The position numbers and the translations under genes were made by a program. Positions 9,233-17,273 of a stretch of DNA of 64,000 bases are shown piece after piece. The notes under the pieces were generated by a model that was given only the letters and a program-made list of their open reading frames with translations, was not told the DNA's origin and searched no databases. This DNA is from Aquimarina sp. U1-2 (lineage in GTDB: Bacteria; Bacteroidota; Bacteroidia; Flavobacteriales; Flavobacteriaceae). Each line of letters begins with the position of its first letter. Position 1 is the stretch's first letter. The stretch covers positions 372,001 to 436,000 of the forward strand of contig NZ_JAGKIK010000001.1 in assembly GCF_017897595.1 (NCBI RefSeq), in the 5' to 3' direction.

Positions 9233-10143
9233 ACGGAAAGTGAATTTCCATCGGGTGTTTTGTTTTTCTTAGAATCAAAATAAAAATCTATTCTTCCTAA
9301 GTATAAACCATAGCATCCTACTTGATTCACAAGTACATCTTTGTCTTTTTTATTTTTTACTACCGTGGGTTTTTCAAGAAAGGTATGCGTATGCCCACCA
9401 ATGATTAGATCGATATCTTCGGTAGCTTTAGCAAGACGTATATCGCTTATTCGATCGGGATCTTTTTTGTATTCATAGCCTAGGTGCGATAAACATATCA
9501 CCAAATCACACTGTTCTTCTTTTTTCAATATTCGACTCATATCCTGAGCGATGTCTATTGGATTTAGATATTTGGTTTCTTTGTACAATGTTTTCATAAC
9601 GAGCCCATCCAATTGTATGCCTAGTCCAAAAATCCCAATCTTTACGTCGTCTTTAATCAATATTTCGTAAGGTTTTACCAACGTATCCATAATCGTATTG
9701 CTAAAGTCATAATTAGCTGAAACAAATTTAAATTTAGCATACGGAAGTTGTGCATGCAACCCTTCAATACCATTATCAAAATCATGGTTACCAACTGTTG
9801 CTATATCATAATTAAGCATGCTCATAAGCTTAAATTCCAGTTCGCCACCATAAAAATTAAAGTACGGGGTTCCCTGAAAAATATCACCGGCATCAAGCAA
9901 TACCGTATTTGGATTCTCTTGTCGTATTTTTTCTATAATCGCAGCTCTTCTTGCCACACCTCCTTTATTCGCATTTCTACCTGCTCCCGGTCCAAAGGGG
10001 TCAATATGACTATGAACATCATTAGTATGTAAAATAGTTATTTTTTTTGTGTCATTTCCAGAAAAAGATGATAACCCCAACCCCCCTAAAGAAACCAACG
10101 CTGTAGATACTGCAGTTTGTTTTAAAAATTCTCTTCGTTTCAT
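9229..10143 (-). CDS. 5'-nucleotidase/metallophosphatase, catalytic domain only (Tat signal)
   Basis: 304 residues. The N-terminus MKRREFLKQTAV followed by a hydrophobic segment is a twin-arginine type signal. Metallophosphatase motifs follow: LHTNDVHSH, DAGDIFQG, GNHDFD, CLSHLG and GGHTHTF, the five blocks of the UshA/YfbR dinuclear metal site. Standard UshA-type enzymes carry this domain and a C-terminal substrate-binding domain in one chain of about 550 residues; here the C-terminal domain is the separate gene at 10156-10935, transcribed first. The pair should act together on nucleotides in the periplasm. Confidence 0.92.
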   Translation of the reverse strand: MKRREFLKQTAVSTALVSLGGLGLSSFSGNDTKKITILHTNDVHSHIDPFGPGAGRNANKGGVARRAAIIEKIRQENPNTVLLDAGDIFQGTPYFNFYGGELEFKLMSMLNYDIATVGNHDFDNGIEGLHAQLPYAKFKFVSANYDFSNTIMDTLVKPYEILIKDDVKIGIFGLGIQLDGLVMKTLYKETKYLNPIDIAQDMSRILKKEEQCDLVICLSHLGYEYKKDPDRISDIRLAKATEDIDLIIGGHTHTFLEKPTVVKNKKDKDVLVNQVGCYGLYLGRIDFYFDSKKNKTPDGNSLSV

Positions 10144-10155
10144 TATGATATTGAG

Positions 10156-10935
10156 TTAGTTAAGTTGTATAAATCGATCATCTCTAACGGGATTTATTGT
10201 ATCAACCTTGTGAAAATAATCAATCATGGCATTTCTAATTTTGTAATTCAATATATGTAATTTACCTGCTTGCTTAAAGAAATACATCTCATCGCCTCCA
10301 CCGTGTAAATAATCATTTGTAGCCACAAAATACGTTTTTTCATCTTGAATAGCTTTGTTATTTATCAAAACCTGGATACTATCAAAATGAGTATCTACGG
10401 TTAATTTTAATCCTGAAATAGGATGTGCTCGTTTAGATTTTTGTAAATAGGCGACTAGCTTTTTAACCTGGATGCCTTTCATTTCTACCACTACTACACT
10501 ATTTTCAAAAGGCATTACTTGATAAGCGGTTCGCGCGGTTATATTCCCTTTTGAAATAGGTGCACGAATGCCGCCATAGTTTAGCAAGACCATATCGATC
10601 GCGTGTGCCGTTCTGGATTTGAATATTGGATTAGCTTGTTCTAAAACAATATCTGCCAGCAAATTACCAATAGCGGTATTTAATTTTCCATCTGTTTTAA
10701 CATATGTTTTAGGTGCATAAGCAAGAACGCTATCCAGATTTTTTTCTACATTTTCTCTATAGGGTTTGATAAAACTTTCAATATCGGCATTTGACGGACT
10801 GGCCTCGTTTATTTCAATTCTTTTATCTTCAATTTTTACAAGATGCTTTTCTTTACTACAAGATGAAACAAGTATAAGCCATAGGATTGCTGGAAAAAGT
10901 ATATCAATTCTTAATGTTCGTTTCATTCGATTCAT
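10156..10935 (-). CDS. 5'-nucleotidase C-terminal (substrate-binding) domain lipoprotein
   Basis: 259 residues. The signal peptide ends in LILVSSCSKE, so the protein is a lipoprotein anchored through Cys at about residue 26. The remainder matches the 5_nucleotid_C domain: ETxxG-like start, NLLADIVLEQ, LLNYGGIRAP, the ARTAYQVMPFENSVVVVEMKG block, and ATNDYLHGGGDEMYFF. It lacks catalytic metal residues. It lies 12 bases upstream of the catalytic gene in the same transcript, so the two halves of a normally single protein are encoded separately. Confidence 0.9.
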   Translation of the reverse strand: MNRMKRTLRIDILFPAILWLILVSSCSKEKHLVKIEDKRIEINEASPSNADIESFIKPYRENVEKNLDSVLAYAPKTYVKTDGKLNTAIGNLLADIVLEQANPIFKSRTAHAIDMVLLNYGGIRAPISKGNITARTAYQVMPFENSVVVVEMKGIQVKKLVAYLQKSKRAHPISGLKLTVDTHFDSIQVLINNKAIQDEKTYFVATNDYLHGGGDEMYFFKQAGKLHILNYKIRNAMIDYFHKVDTINPVRDDRFIQLN

Positions 10936-11165
10936 AGAGTTTGTTCGATAATAACTTCAGCCTTAAATGTATTACAAAAGTTACTCAAATACTAGCATAC
11001 TTTATTAACTGATTTAAATTTTTTGATGTAATCTTAAAATGGAGGTTTTACGTTTAGATGACGTAATTTTTGACTTAAGTAGCGCTGCTAAATAAGTTAA
11101 AAATTATAAACTACACATGGAAAACAACATTTTTAGGCAAATTGAAAAAAATTGAACTAGTTCAT

Positions 11166-11327
11166 TGAACTCATCTTGACTTTTTTGATTAAAGTGAAAA
11201 ATAGAGATTTTTTGCTTAGTTGAAAGTATTTTTTTGTTGCATAGCCTTAGCTACGGAACTCAAAAATGATAAAAAGTAAGTAAAAAAGATCATTTTGTAG
11301 CTAATTATAAAAGTCAAGATGAGTTCA
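11166..11327. repeat. Short MITE-like element with 19-bp terminal inverted repeats (family C, copy 1)
   Basis: TGAACTCATCTTGACTTTT (11166-11184) is the exact reverse complement of 11309-11327. The 124 bases between hold TGCTTAG and CCTTAGCTACGG. The element at 46119-46266 carries nearly the same two landmarks at the same 35-base spacing, also between inverted repeats. The right arm ends within the last codons of the DUF3299-like gene (stop at 11325). The rest of 10936-11324 shows nothing else. Confidence 0.6.
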
Positions 11328-11768
11328 TTGTATTAATCTACCCGTAGCTTCTTTTAGTATATAATTACAGTGATCTACATCATCAATATTAAGCTCAAGA
11401 ACACCCGTGACCTCTACAATCTGATCCATTCTAAAAGCTGGCTTTTGTTTAAAAACCACCTCTACTACACTTTCTGGACCTGCACCACCGCAAAAAAAAC
11501 AAGAAGCTCTTGGGTTCTGAGAAAGTAAATAAAACTCATCTTCTTCAATAGAAAAATCTAAAAAATAACCTTTAATACGAATTCTGGCACCTTCATAAGA
11601 CTGAATTATAGTACCAAATTTTGGCTTAAGGAAAATATCATCATAAACAGCACTATACACGTGGCTAAATTTTACGTCGGCAAAATCACTCCATGTCAAC
11701 TTTTCTTGAGAACATAAACGCACTGTGATTAACGTAAAAAACAGGATTGAAAAAACGAATTTAGGCAT
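11325..11768 (-). CDS. DUF3299-like periplasmic protein of a zinc-type ABC operon
   Basis: 147 residues from the ATG at 11768 (a TTG one codon earlier is also in frame). A signal peptide ends near VRLCSQ. The mature part has the DUF3299 layout: SYEGARIRIKGYFLD, a central CFFC pair (near residue 90) followed by GGAGPESVVEV, and a final IVEVTGVLELN strand. In Pseudomonas aeruginosa a DUF3299 protein (PA4066) is encoded with an ABC ATPase and FtsX-like permease in a zinc-depletion-induced operon (PA4063-PA4066). The same three-gene order is present here. The start overlaps the permease stop by 8 bases. Confidence 0.8.
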   Translation of the reverse strand: MPKFVFSILFFTLITVRLCSQEKLTWSDFADVKFSHVYSAVYDDIFLKPKFGTIIQSYEGARIRIKGYFLDFSIEEDEFYLLSQNPRASCFFCGGAGPESVVEVVFKQKPAFRMDQIVEVTGVLELNIDDVDHCNYILKEATGRLIQ

Positions 11769-13002
11769 CAAATATTATTTTAGAAACGTTTAACTTAAAT
11801 AAAGATAGTGAGGCTGATATGGCTGCCAGTAAAGTTGTTAAAATTACCAATACCAAAATAATTAACTCTTTTTGAGTAGGGAGGCTAAACACAAAATGAT
11901 AACCATATACATCCTCGGTAAAAATTGATAAGAACCATAAACTAATTCTTCCTACAAACCACCCTATGGCAGTTCCAAAAAAAGATAAGAAAAGTGCCTC
12001 CAGAAAAACCAATTTTATCAACTGAAATGTATTGGCACCATAAGTACGCAATAAGGCCAGCTCTTGTTTTCTTTCTCTTACGGTTTTTATTAAATTTATA
12101 AATATACTAAGCCCGGCCACTAGTAATATGGCAGTGGCAATCCCATTAATGGTTTGGAAACCAATTCCTAAAAACCCCATTAATCGTTCAATTTCAAATT
12201 TGGGAATTGCCGCTTGCATTGTAGTTTTGTCATTAATAAACCTAGAGATTTGCAATGCGCCCAAGGGATTTCTAAATTTTACTAACAAAGAAGTTATTTG
12301 GCGTTCTTCTTCATGTTTATCATTAGGATTACTATGCGCATCTACATGTTCCATATGATGCTCTTCTTCATGATGGTGTGGTTCATCGTGATGTTTGTGT
12401 ACTTCCCATATACTTTCAAGGTTGGTAATGATAAGATGATCAATAATGGTGTATGTTGGCTTTACTATCCCGGTAATGATAAAAGGTTTATCATTATGGG
12501 TTTCTAGTGCACTTTTTGCTAAGCCGTGTGAGCTCAAAAAGGTATCACCTACGTTCAATTCCTCTTTTTTTGCCACACTACTACCAATAACTGCTTCAAA
12601 TGGTTTTTCAAATAATTTTCCATCCTGTAAACTTGCATCGTAAGTAGTCAAATACTCCTTTGATGTACCCAATATTCTGATTCCTTTATAATTATCTCCA
12701 TAAGAAACAGGAATAATGTCTTTGGCCATAGGGTTTCTGGCAATACGCATCGCTTTTTCTAGGGATATGTTACCGGTAGGATTATCAATATGTAAAACTG
12801 AAGATAGGACAAGTTGCAATGAGCTTCCTTTGGCGCCAATTACCATATCAAAAGGTTTGATAGTACGTTCTAAATGGTGAAGAAGCTGATTTCTTATTTG
12901 CAACACAAAAGTTGCCAATGAAATGCTAAGCATCAACAATACAATACTTAACATAGTATTCAAAGGTTTAGAAATCAAATTTTTGTAGGCCAGATATAAC
13001 AA
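11761..13002 (-). CDS. FtsX/LolE-like ABC permease with a His-rich extracytoplasmic loop
   Basis: 413 residues, starting at a TTG codon (MLYLAYKNLISKP is the usual start of this family and no better start exists). There is one N-terminal membrane helix (about 15-35), a large periplasmic MacB-type domain, then three helices at about 285-405 forming the FtsX domain. In the periplasmic domain, residues 202-225 are packed with His and Glu (HKHHDEP, HHHEEEHHMEH), a likely metal-binding loop. It is 3 bases from the ATPase gene. Family knowledge plus the loop point to zinc (or another divalent metal) rather than lipoproteins. Confidence 0.88.
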   Translation of the reverse strand: MLYLAYKNLISKPLNTMLSIVLLMLSISLATFVLQIRNQLLHHLERTIKPFDMVIGAKGSSLQLVLSSVLHIDNPTGNISLEKAMRIARNPMAKDIIPVSYGDNYKGIRILGTSKEYLTTYDASLQDGKLFEKPFEAVIGSSVAKKEELNVGDTFLSSHGLAKSALETHNDKPFIITGIVKPTYTIIDHLIITNLESIWEVHKHHDEPHHHEEEHHMEHVDAHSNPNDKHEEERQITSLLVKFRNPLGALQISRFINDKTTMQAAIPKFEIERLMGFLGIGFQTINGIATAILLVAGLSIFINLIKTVRERKQELALLRTYGANTFQLIKLVFLEALFLSFFGTAIGWFVGRISLWFLSIFTEDVYGYHFVFSLPTQKELIILVLVILTTLLAAISASLSLFKLNVSKIIFDA

Positions 13003-13005
13003 TTT

Positions 13006-13638
13006 CTATAAATTTATATGATTACTAAAGTGTGCCGTAACTCTATGATCATGAGTGATAATTACTAAATTACTTTGGCAGATCTGTGCTTCTTTTTTTA
13101 ATAATGAAATGACTTTTTTACAATTCGCATCATCCAGGTTTGATGTGGGTTCATCTGCCAAAATAATCTTAGGTTTATGTATAACCCCCAAAGCGATAGA
13201 AAGTCGTTGTTGTTGCCCCAGGCTTAGTTGATATACTTTTTTATGCAAAAGATCTGAGAGGCCTAAATGCATAATCAATTCTTCTTTGCGATAACGATCA
13301 CCTTTCTTTTTAGAAAATCGCTCACGTAAGGTTAAATTCTCAAGCAAGGTTAAAGATTTAATGAAACATGTTTTTTGGAATATTAATCCTATATGTTCTC
13401 CCCTGAAACGATTAAGTTGTCTTCTCGAAAGTCTATTCAAACAAGTATTGGCAATGCAAATATCTCCAATTTTGGGTGGTAAAAGCCCTGCCAAAAGATG
13501 TAATAACGTGGTTTTACCAACGCCAGAGGGTCCTAAAATTAACATATCCTTTTTGGGTGGTAAAACTATATCAGGAAAACATAGTGTTTTATTTTTTGTA
13601 TCTGGATATGTAAAGCGTAACGATGTGGTTTGAATCAT
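13006..13638 (-). CDS. ABC transporter ATPase, LolD/MacB type
   Basis: 210 residues. Walker A is GPSGVGKTTLL, the signature LSLGQQQRLS is canonical, and Walker B is IILADEPTSNLD, with TITHD-like H-loop VIITHDHRV. This size and motif set fit the ATPase of an FtsX-type permease. It is the first gene of the three-gene minus-strand operon and lies divergent to the MerC-domain gene; the palindrome at 13675-13689 is 37 bases upstream of its ATG. Confidence 0.92.
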   Translation of the reverse strand: MIQTTSLRFTYPDTKNKTLCFPDIVLPPKKDMLILGPSGVGKTTLLHLLAGLLPPKIGDICIANTCLNRLSRRQLNRFRGEHIGLIFQKTCFIKSLTLLENLTLRERFSKKKGDRYRKEELIMHLGLSDLLHKKVYQLSLGQQQRLSIALGVIHKPKIILADEPTSNLDDANCKKVISLLKKEAQICQSNLVIITHDHRVTAHFSNHINL

Positions 13639-13674
13639 AGCATCATTTTGTCAAAAATAAAAAATTATAATTAA

Positions 13675-13689
13675 CGCAACAAAGTTGCA
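13675..13689. promoter_or_regulatory. Candidate Zur/Fur-type operator between the ABC operon and merC
   Basis: CGCAACAAAGTTGCA is an inverted repeat (GCAAC-3-GTTGC) that aligns with TGCAACAGTGTTGCA at 247-261, sharing the GCAACA and GTTGCA halves. Its right half contains the TTG that would be the -33 element of the merC promoter, so a bound regulator would block that promoter; the ABC operon starts 37 bases away on the other side. Confidence 0.6.
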
Positions 13690-13712
13690 TTTATAAAATT
13701 ATAGTATATTTG
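13685..13712 (+). promoter_or_regulatory. Promoter of the MerC-domain gene
   Basis: TTG at 13685-13687, a 17-base spacer, and TATATTTG at 13705-13712 match the Bacteroidota TTG / TAnnTTTG promoter. The GTG start codon is at 13738. The -33 element overlaps the palindrome at 13675-13689. Confidence 0.6.
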
Positions 13713-13737
13713 CAATCCTTAACAAATACATTTTCTT

Positions 13738-14139
13738 GTGAATATATCTCACGCACGCAACCACTCAGATACTTTAGGAATCATGGCGAGTAGTTTATGT
13801 TTAGCACATTGCCTGCTTACTCCTTTTCTCTTTATGGCACATTCGGGATCCATGCTTTTTCATAATGAACATCCGCTCTGGTGGAAATCTTTGGACATCA
13901 TTTTTTTAGGACTTTCTTTTCTTGCCGTAAGAAAATCCTCTAGAACCACGTCAAAATCTAAAATGAAATATGCGTTTTGGATAAGTTGGCTACTATTGTT
14001 TATTATTGTAATTAATGAAAAGTTAGCGCTATTTCCTTTGGCAGAAGAAACTATTTATCTGGCGTCTTCTTTACTCGTTATATTACATGTCTACAATCTA
14101 AAATATTGTCAACGCAAGCAAGATTGTGTTAAACATTAA
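13738..14139 (+). CDS. MerC-domain membrane protein
   Basis: 133 residues, starting at GTG (no ATG in a better place). It has four predicted membrane segments and the MerC motif CLAHCLLTPF (C19-x3-C23) in the first. A cytoplasmic HSGSMLFHNEHPLWW stretch follows. MerC proteins carry metal ions across the inner membrane; in flavobacteria MerC-domain genes usually sit with Fur-family repressors and COG0523 GTPases, pointing to zinc rather than mercury. No merA, merR or merP is present here. It is divergent from the FtsX-type ABC operon and shares its operator region. Confidence 0.85.
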   Translation: MNISHARNHSDTLGIMASSLCLAHCLLTPFLFMAHSGSMLFHNEHPLWWKSLDIIFLGLSFLAVRKSSRTTSKSKMKYAFWISWLLLFIIVINEKLALFPLAEETIYLASSLLVILHVYNLKYCQRKQDCVKH

Positions 14140-14376
14140 AATTTTGTAGCACTGTTAGAAAGAGTAGCACTGCTAGCTTCTTCTATAATTTGACCGATTG
14201 ACTAATAGGGATACTATTGCTCTACCTTTGGACACCTATGATAATGGCATGGAGTAGCATTCTTTTGATTTGAATACAATGGTATTCTAAAATCATAATA
14301 ATGTAAACAATTATAGCTATGGGTACAGCCTATCAACTTCCAATTCGTTTTAGTAGTTCGCGTACACACAACATTA

Positions 14377-15894
14377 TTACTCCTTAGTAAATTCGGTAAT
14401 ATTTACCGATCGGTTTTCGTTGTTGGTTTTTGCAATTTCAGATAGCAATTTCTCTATATTTTCTTTATCAATGGTTGCATTTCCTATAAAAATACGTTCG
14501 ATAGCCTTAAGATTATTGATGTTTTCTAATGGATTATTTGACAATATCAACAAGTCTGCATGATTACCTTCGAGAATAACTCCAGAATTTAAGTTCATAA
14601 AATTTGAAGCTTCAGAGGTTGCAGCTTTAAGGATCTTCTCATTAGCAATATTAAGTTTTGAGAGTGAAGCTAACTCGTCATGAATAGAAAACCCGGGAAC
14701 TACACCCGAAACATTAGCATCTGTACCTACCAGAACCTTTACTTCGTTTGCAAATAATGATTTGGTAATGATATGAATTCCCTCGACGTAGGTTTTCCAG
14801 AATAATGCTCTCCATTTTTTATCGGCTTCAGATGGATTTGGCAGTTCATATCCATTATTACCAGGCAACCAACCCTTTCTTAAATTTGAACCTTCTAAAA
14901 CACCAGGATTTACATAGGACAGTTCTATGGTAGCTATAAATTCTGAAAGATGTAATACCTGCTTTGGTAGTGTTTCCATTAACCATATAGTTGTGGATAC
15001 CGATATATCTTTTGACTTCAATTTTTTAGCAATGGATTCACTTTCGGTAGTAAGAAATCGCAGAAACTCACCTGAATTTTCTTCATTTATACTTCCGAAG
15101 TCACTCATTACATTTTTTAAAATTTCTTCAACGTGTGCTACCTGCGTTTGATTAGAATTGTAAAGGTTTTCCAAACCAACTTCTTTTGAAACATGTCCAA
15201 GCACAGGCATATGTAATGTATTCGCCTCTTTATTAATTGCTTCATAAATTTTAAGGTCCATAAGAGAACTTAATTTTAAGGCGTCATATCCCTGTTTCTT
15301 TAAATTTTCGACTCCATCACGAACCGCGTCTTTAGTTGAAAATGATATAGCGCCCCCAAAGAATTGATCTATCTTAGGTCCCATACCGCTTAAACTAGTA
15401 ATTTTACTCGATGCTACTTTTATATGCGGGCTAATAGCTCCTTGAATTGCTTCTTCTTTCCATCGCAAATGGTTCTGGTTACCGTACATTTCATACACCG
15501 AAGTTACACCATTGGCAAGATATAAGTACAAGTCATTTTTACTATTTTCCAGATGAACATGTGTATCCGCAAGTCCGGGAACCAAATACTTCCCGTACCC
15601 ATCTATATAATGTACTCCTTCTTTTTTAACAGCTATAGTATCTATCGCAGTAATGCGTCCAGATTCTAATACTACATTCTTGGTTATAAAATAAAGACTG
15701 TCATCATGTATCAAAACGTTAATCTTCTCGATCCCTATGCGTTCATAGCGTTCAAAAAATGGTTCTGGATTGATCACCTTAGTAAATCCACCCGATTGTA
15801 ACTTGGTTTCATAACGTATGCCAAAGAATAAAACTGCAACTGCAATCAGAATAAGAATCAGTGCTACAATAAGTATTTTCTTTACTATTTTCAT
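14377..15894 (-). CDS. Membrane-anchored amidohydrolase (imidazolonepropionase-like)
   Basis: 505 residues. An N-terminal hydrophobic helix (about 7-26) acts as an uncleaved anchor or signal. Metal-dependent amidohydrolase motifs follow in order: VPGLADTHVHLE (HxH), a possible carboxylated Lys in YDALKLSS, LGHVSKE and AHVEE (third and fourth His), and LVGTDANVSG (the Asp). The C-terminal ATSEASNFMNL / GNHADLLILSNNPL block is the usual composite-domain end. Substrates of this group include peptides and lactones; none can be assigned. It is alone between short intergenic regions, so it is probably a single-gene transcript. Confidence 0.88.
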   Translation of the reverse strand: MKIVKKILIVALILILIAVAVLFFGIRYETKLQSGGFTKVINPEPFFERYERIGIEKINVLIHDDSLYFITKNVVLESGRITAIDTIAVKKEGVHYIDGYGKYLVPGLADTHVHLENSKNDLYLYLANGVTSVYEMYGNQNHLRWKEEAIQGAISPHIKVASSKITSLSGMGPKIDQFFGGAISFSTKDAVRDGVENLKKQGYDALKLSSLMDLKIYEAINKEANTLHMPVLGHVSKEVGLENLYNSNQTQVAHVEEILKNVMSDFGSINEENSGEFLRFLTTESESIAKKLKSKDISVSTTIWLMETLPKQVLHLSEFIATIELSYVNPGVLEGSNLRKGWLPGNNGYELPNPSEADKKWRALFWKTYVEGIHIITKSLFANEVKVLVGTDANVSGVVPGFSIHDELASLSKLNIANEKILKAATSEASNFMNLNSGVILEGNHADLLILSNNPLENINNLKAIERIFIGNATIDKENIEKLLSEIAKTNNENRSVNITEFTKE

Positions 15895-16030
15895 ATAAGC
15901 AACCTATTTGAAATTTTGTAAGCTATTGAGATTGGGGGTAACATCCTTAAAATCAATAAAATTTCAAATATACTAGACAAATGGATAATATGCAATGACT
16001 ATTAGTAAAGGCTATAAACAGGTATAAAAG

Positions 16031-16181
16031 GGTATTCGACAGACGTAACTACTCATTATAAATTCGAATGGCAATTTCGAACTTTGATAATTTGAGTTCG
16101 ATTGTTATACCAGGTCTCGACCGAGCCTGTCCCGAGCTCTGACGAAGGGCTCGACCAAACAGAAAAAAGTAATCGAATACC
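16031..16181. repeat. Element bounded by 9-bp inverted repeats
   Basis: GGTATTCGA (16031-16039) and TCGAATACC (16173-16181) are perfect inverted repeats around a GC-richer core. The core has its own arms CGAGCC and GGCTCG in the stretch 16119-16155. The core text (ACGAAGGGCTCGACC) resembles the flavobacterial intergenic hairpins also seen at 42933-42995. No gene is present in 15895-16276 otherwise. Confidence 0.45.
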
Positions 16182-16224
16182 ATTCTTAGGTTGATAACAA
16201 AAATATACCTAATACATACAAAAA

Positions 16225-16244
16225 CCTACTAGTACCTACTAGTT
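16225..16244. promoter_or_regulatory. Tandem operator-like repeat upstream of the galactose regulator
   Basis: CCTACTAGTA is followed directly by CCTACTAGTT, a 10-base direct repeat in which each unit holds the palindrome ACTAGT. It ends at the -33 element of the gene that follows, the expected place for autorepression by the GntR-type regulator encoded at 16277. Confidence 0.5.
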
Positions 16245-16272
16245 GTTTATTTTAAAAATTATAGTATTTTTA
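16243..16272 (+). promoter_or_regulatory. Promoter of the galactose operon
   Basis: TTG at 16243-16245, a 19-base spacer and TATTTTTA at 16265-16272 (one mismatch to TAnnTTTG). The ATG at 16277 is only 5 bases after the box, so transcription would start at or next to the start codon and the mRNA would be leaderless. Confidence 0.5.
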
Positions 16273-16276
16273 CAGA

Positions 16277-17272
16277 ATGGATATTGTTACTATTACAGAA
16301 AATTCTGGCATACCTAAGTATAAACAAATTGTATCTTCTATAGAAAAAGCCATTATCAATAGGATACTGGTAAAAGATGATAAACTCCCATCATTAAATA
16401 GTATCAAAAATAGGCACTCACTATCTAGAGATACGGTATTAACCGCATTTAATGAGCTAAAAACAAGAGGCATAATTCAATCTGTAGTAGGCAAAGGCTA
16501 TTATGTAGTTAGTGAAAATATTACTATATCTCAAAAAATTTTCTTGCTATTCGACGAATTTAATGCTTTTAAAGAGGATCTTTATAATGCATTCAAAGAC
16601 CGTCTTGACACTGGTGTACAAGTAGAAATTTTTTTTCATCACTTTAACTACGAAGTTTTTTGTAATCTGATACATAATAGTGCAGGTAACTACAGTGATT
16701 ATGTTATTATGCCTGCCAATTTGAAAGATGTTCATAAACCATTGCGCATATTACCAAAAGACAGTGTATATATTTTGGATCAAATGCAAAAAGAATTAAG
16801 TGAATACTCAGGAATTTATCAGAATTTTGAAAAGGATATATACTTAGGATTACAAAATGCTTTAGGAAAGATTAAAAAATACGATAAAGTAGTTTTATTG
16901 CACTCTCCAACTCAGCCAAAAGGGCTTTTAGAGGGTTTTCGTACGTTTTGTGCGACATATAAAATTAAAAATGAAACTATAACGACATTTGAAAGTAGCT
17001 TGTTAAAAAAAGGAGAATTATACATCATACTAGATGATCAAAATTTAATTCGGGTAATCAAACAAATTAAAGAGCAAAAACTGGTGATTCCAGACGATAT
17101 CGGTATAATTTCTTACAACGATACGTTATTAAAAGAAATTATTGAAGGAGGTATTACGACAATATCCACAGATTTTAAAGAGATGGGCAACCGGTTGGCT
17201 CAAATGATATTGTCAAAAGAGTTTACACAGGTTGAAAATAATAATCGTTTAATCCTTAGAAAATCCTTATAG
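16277..17272 (+). CDS. GntR-family regulator with LacI-like sensor domain (galactose operon)
   Basis: 331 residues. Residues 8-75 form a GntR winged helix: PKYKQIVSSIEKAI, LPSLNSIKNRHSLSRDTVLTAFNELK and the wing VVGKGYYV. From residue 80 on the protein resembles the periplasmic-binding-protein-like sensor of LacI regulators (GIISYNDTLLKEIIEGGITTIS). This fusion is common for sugar regulators in Bacteroidota (AraR/BgaR-like). It is the first gene of the Leloir operon, 1 base before galM, so it very likely senses a galactose-related sugar and controls its own operon through the repeat at 16225-16244. Confidence 0.88.
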   Translation: MDIVTITENSGIPKYKQIVSSIEKAIINRILVKDDKLPSLNSIKNRHSLSRDTVLTAFNELKTRGIIQSVVGKGYYVVSENITISQKIFLLFDEFNAFKEDLYNAFKDRLDTGVQVEIFFHHFNYEVFCNLIHNSAGNYSDYVIMPANLKDVHKPLRILPKDSVYILDQMQKELSEYSGIYQNFEKDIYLGLQNALGKIKKYDKVVLLHSPTQPKGLLEGFRTFCATYKIKNETITTFESSLLKKGELYIILDDQNLIRVIKQIKEQKLVIPDDIGIISYNDTLLKEIIEGGITTISTDFKEMGNRLAQMILSKEFTQVENNNRLILRKSL

Positions 17273-17273
17273 C

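Noticed and set aside
12128..12643. Open frames antisense to the FtsX permease with His/Phe/Met-rich proteins
   Set aside because: They are shadows of the His-rich loop and membrane helices on the other strand, without a start context or family match.
13738..14139. Mercury-resistance determinant because of the MerC domain
   Set aside because: No merA, merR, merT or merP nearby; the genomic context fits zinc handling.
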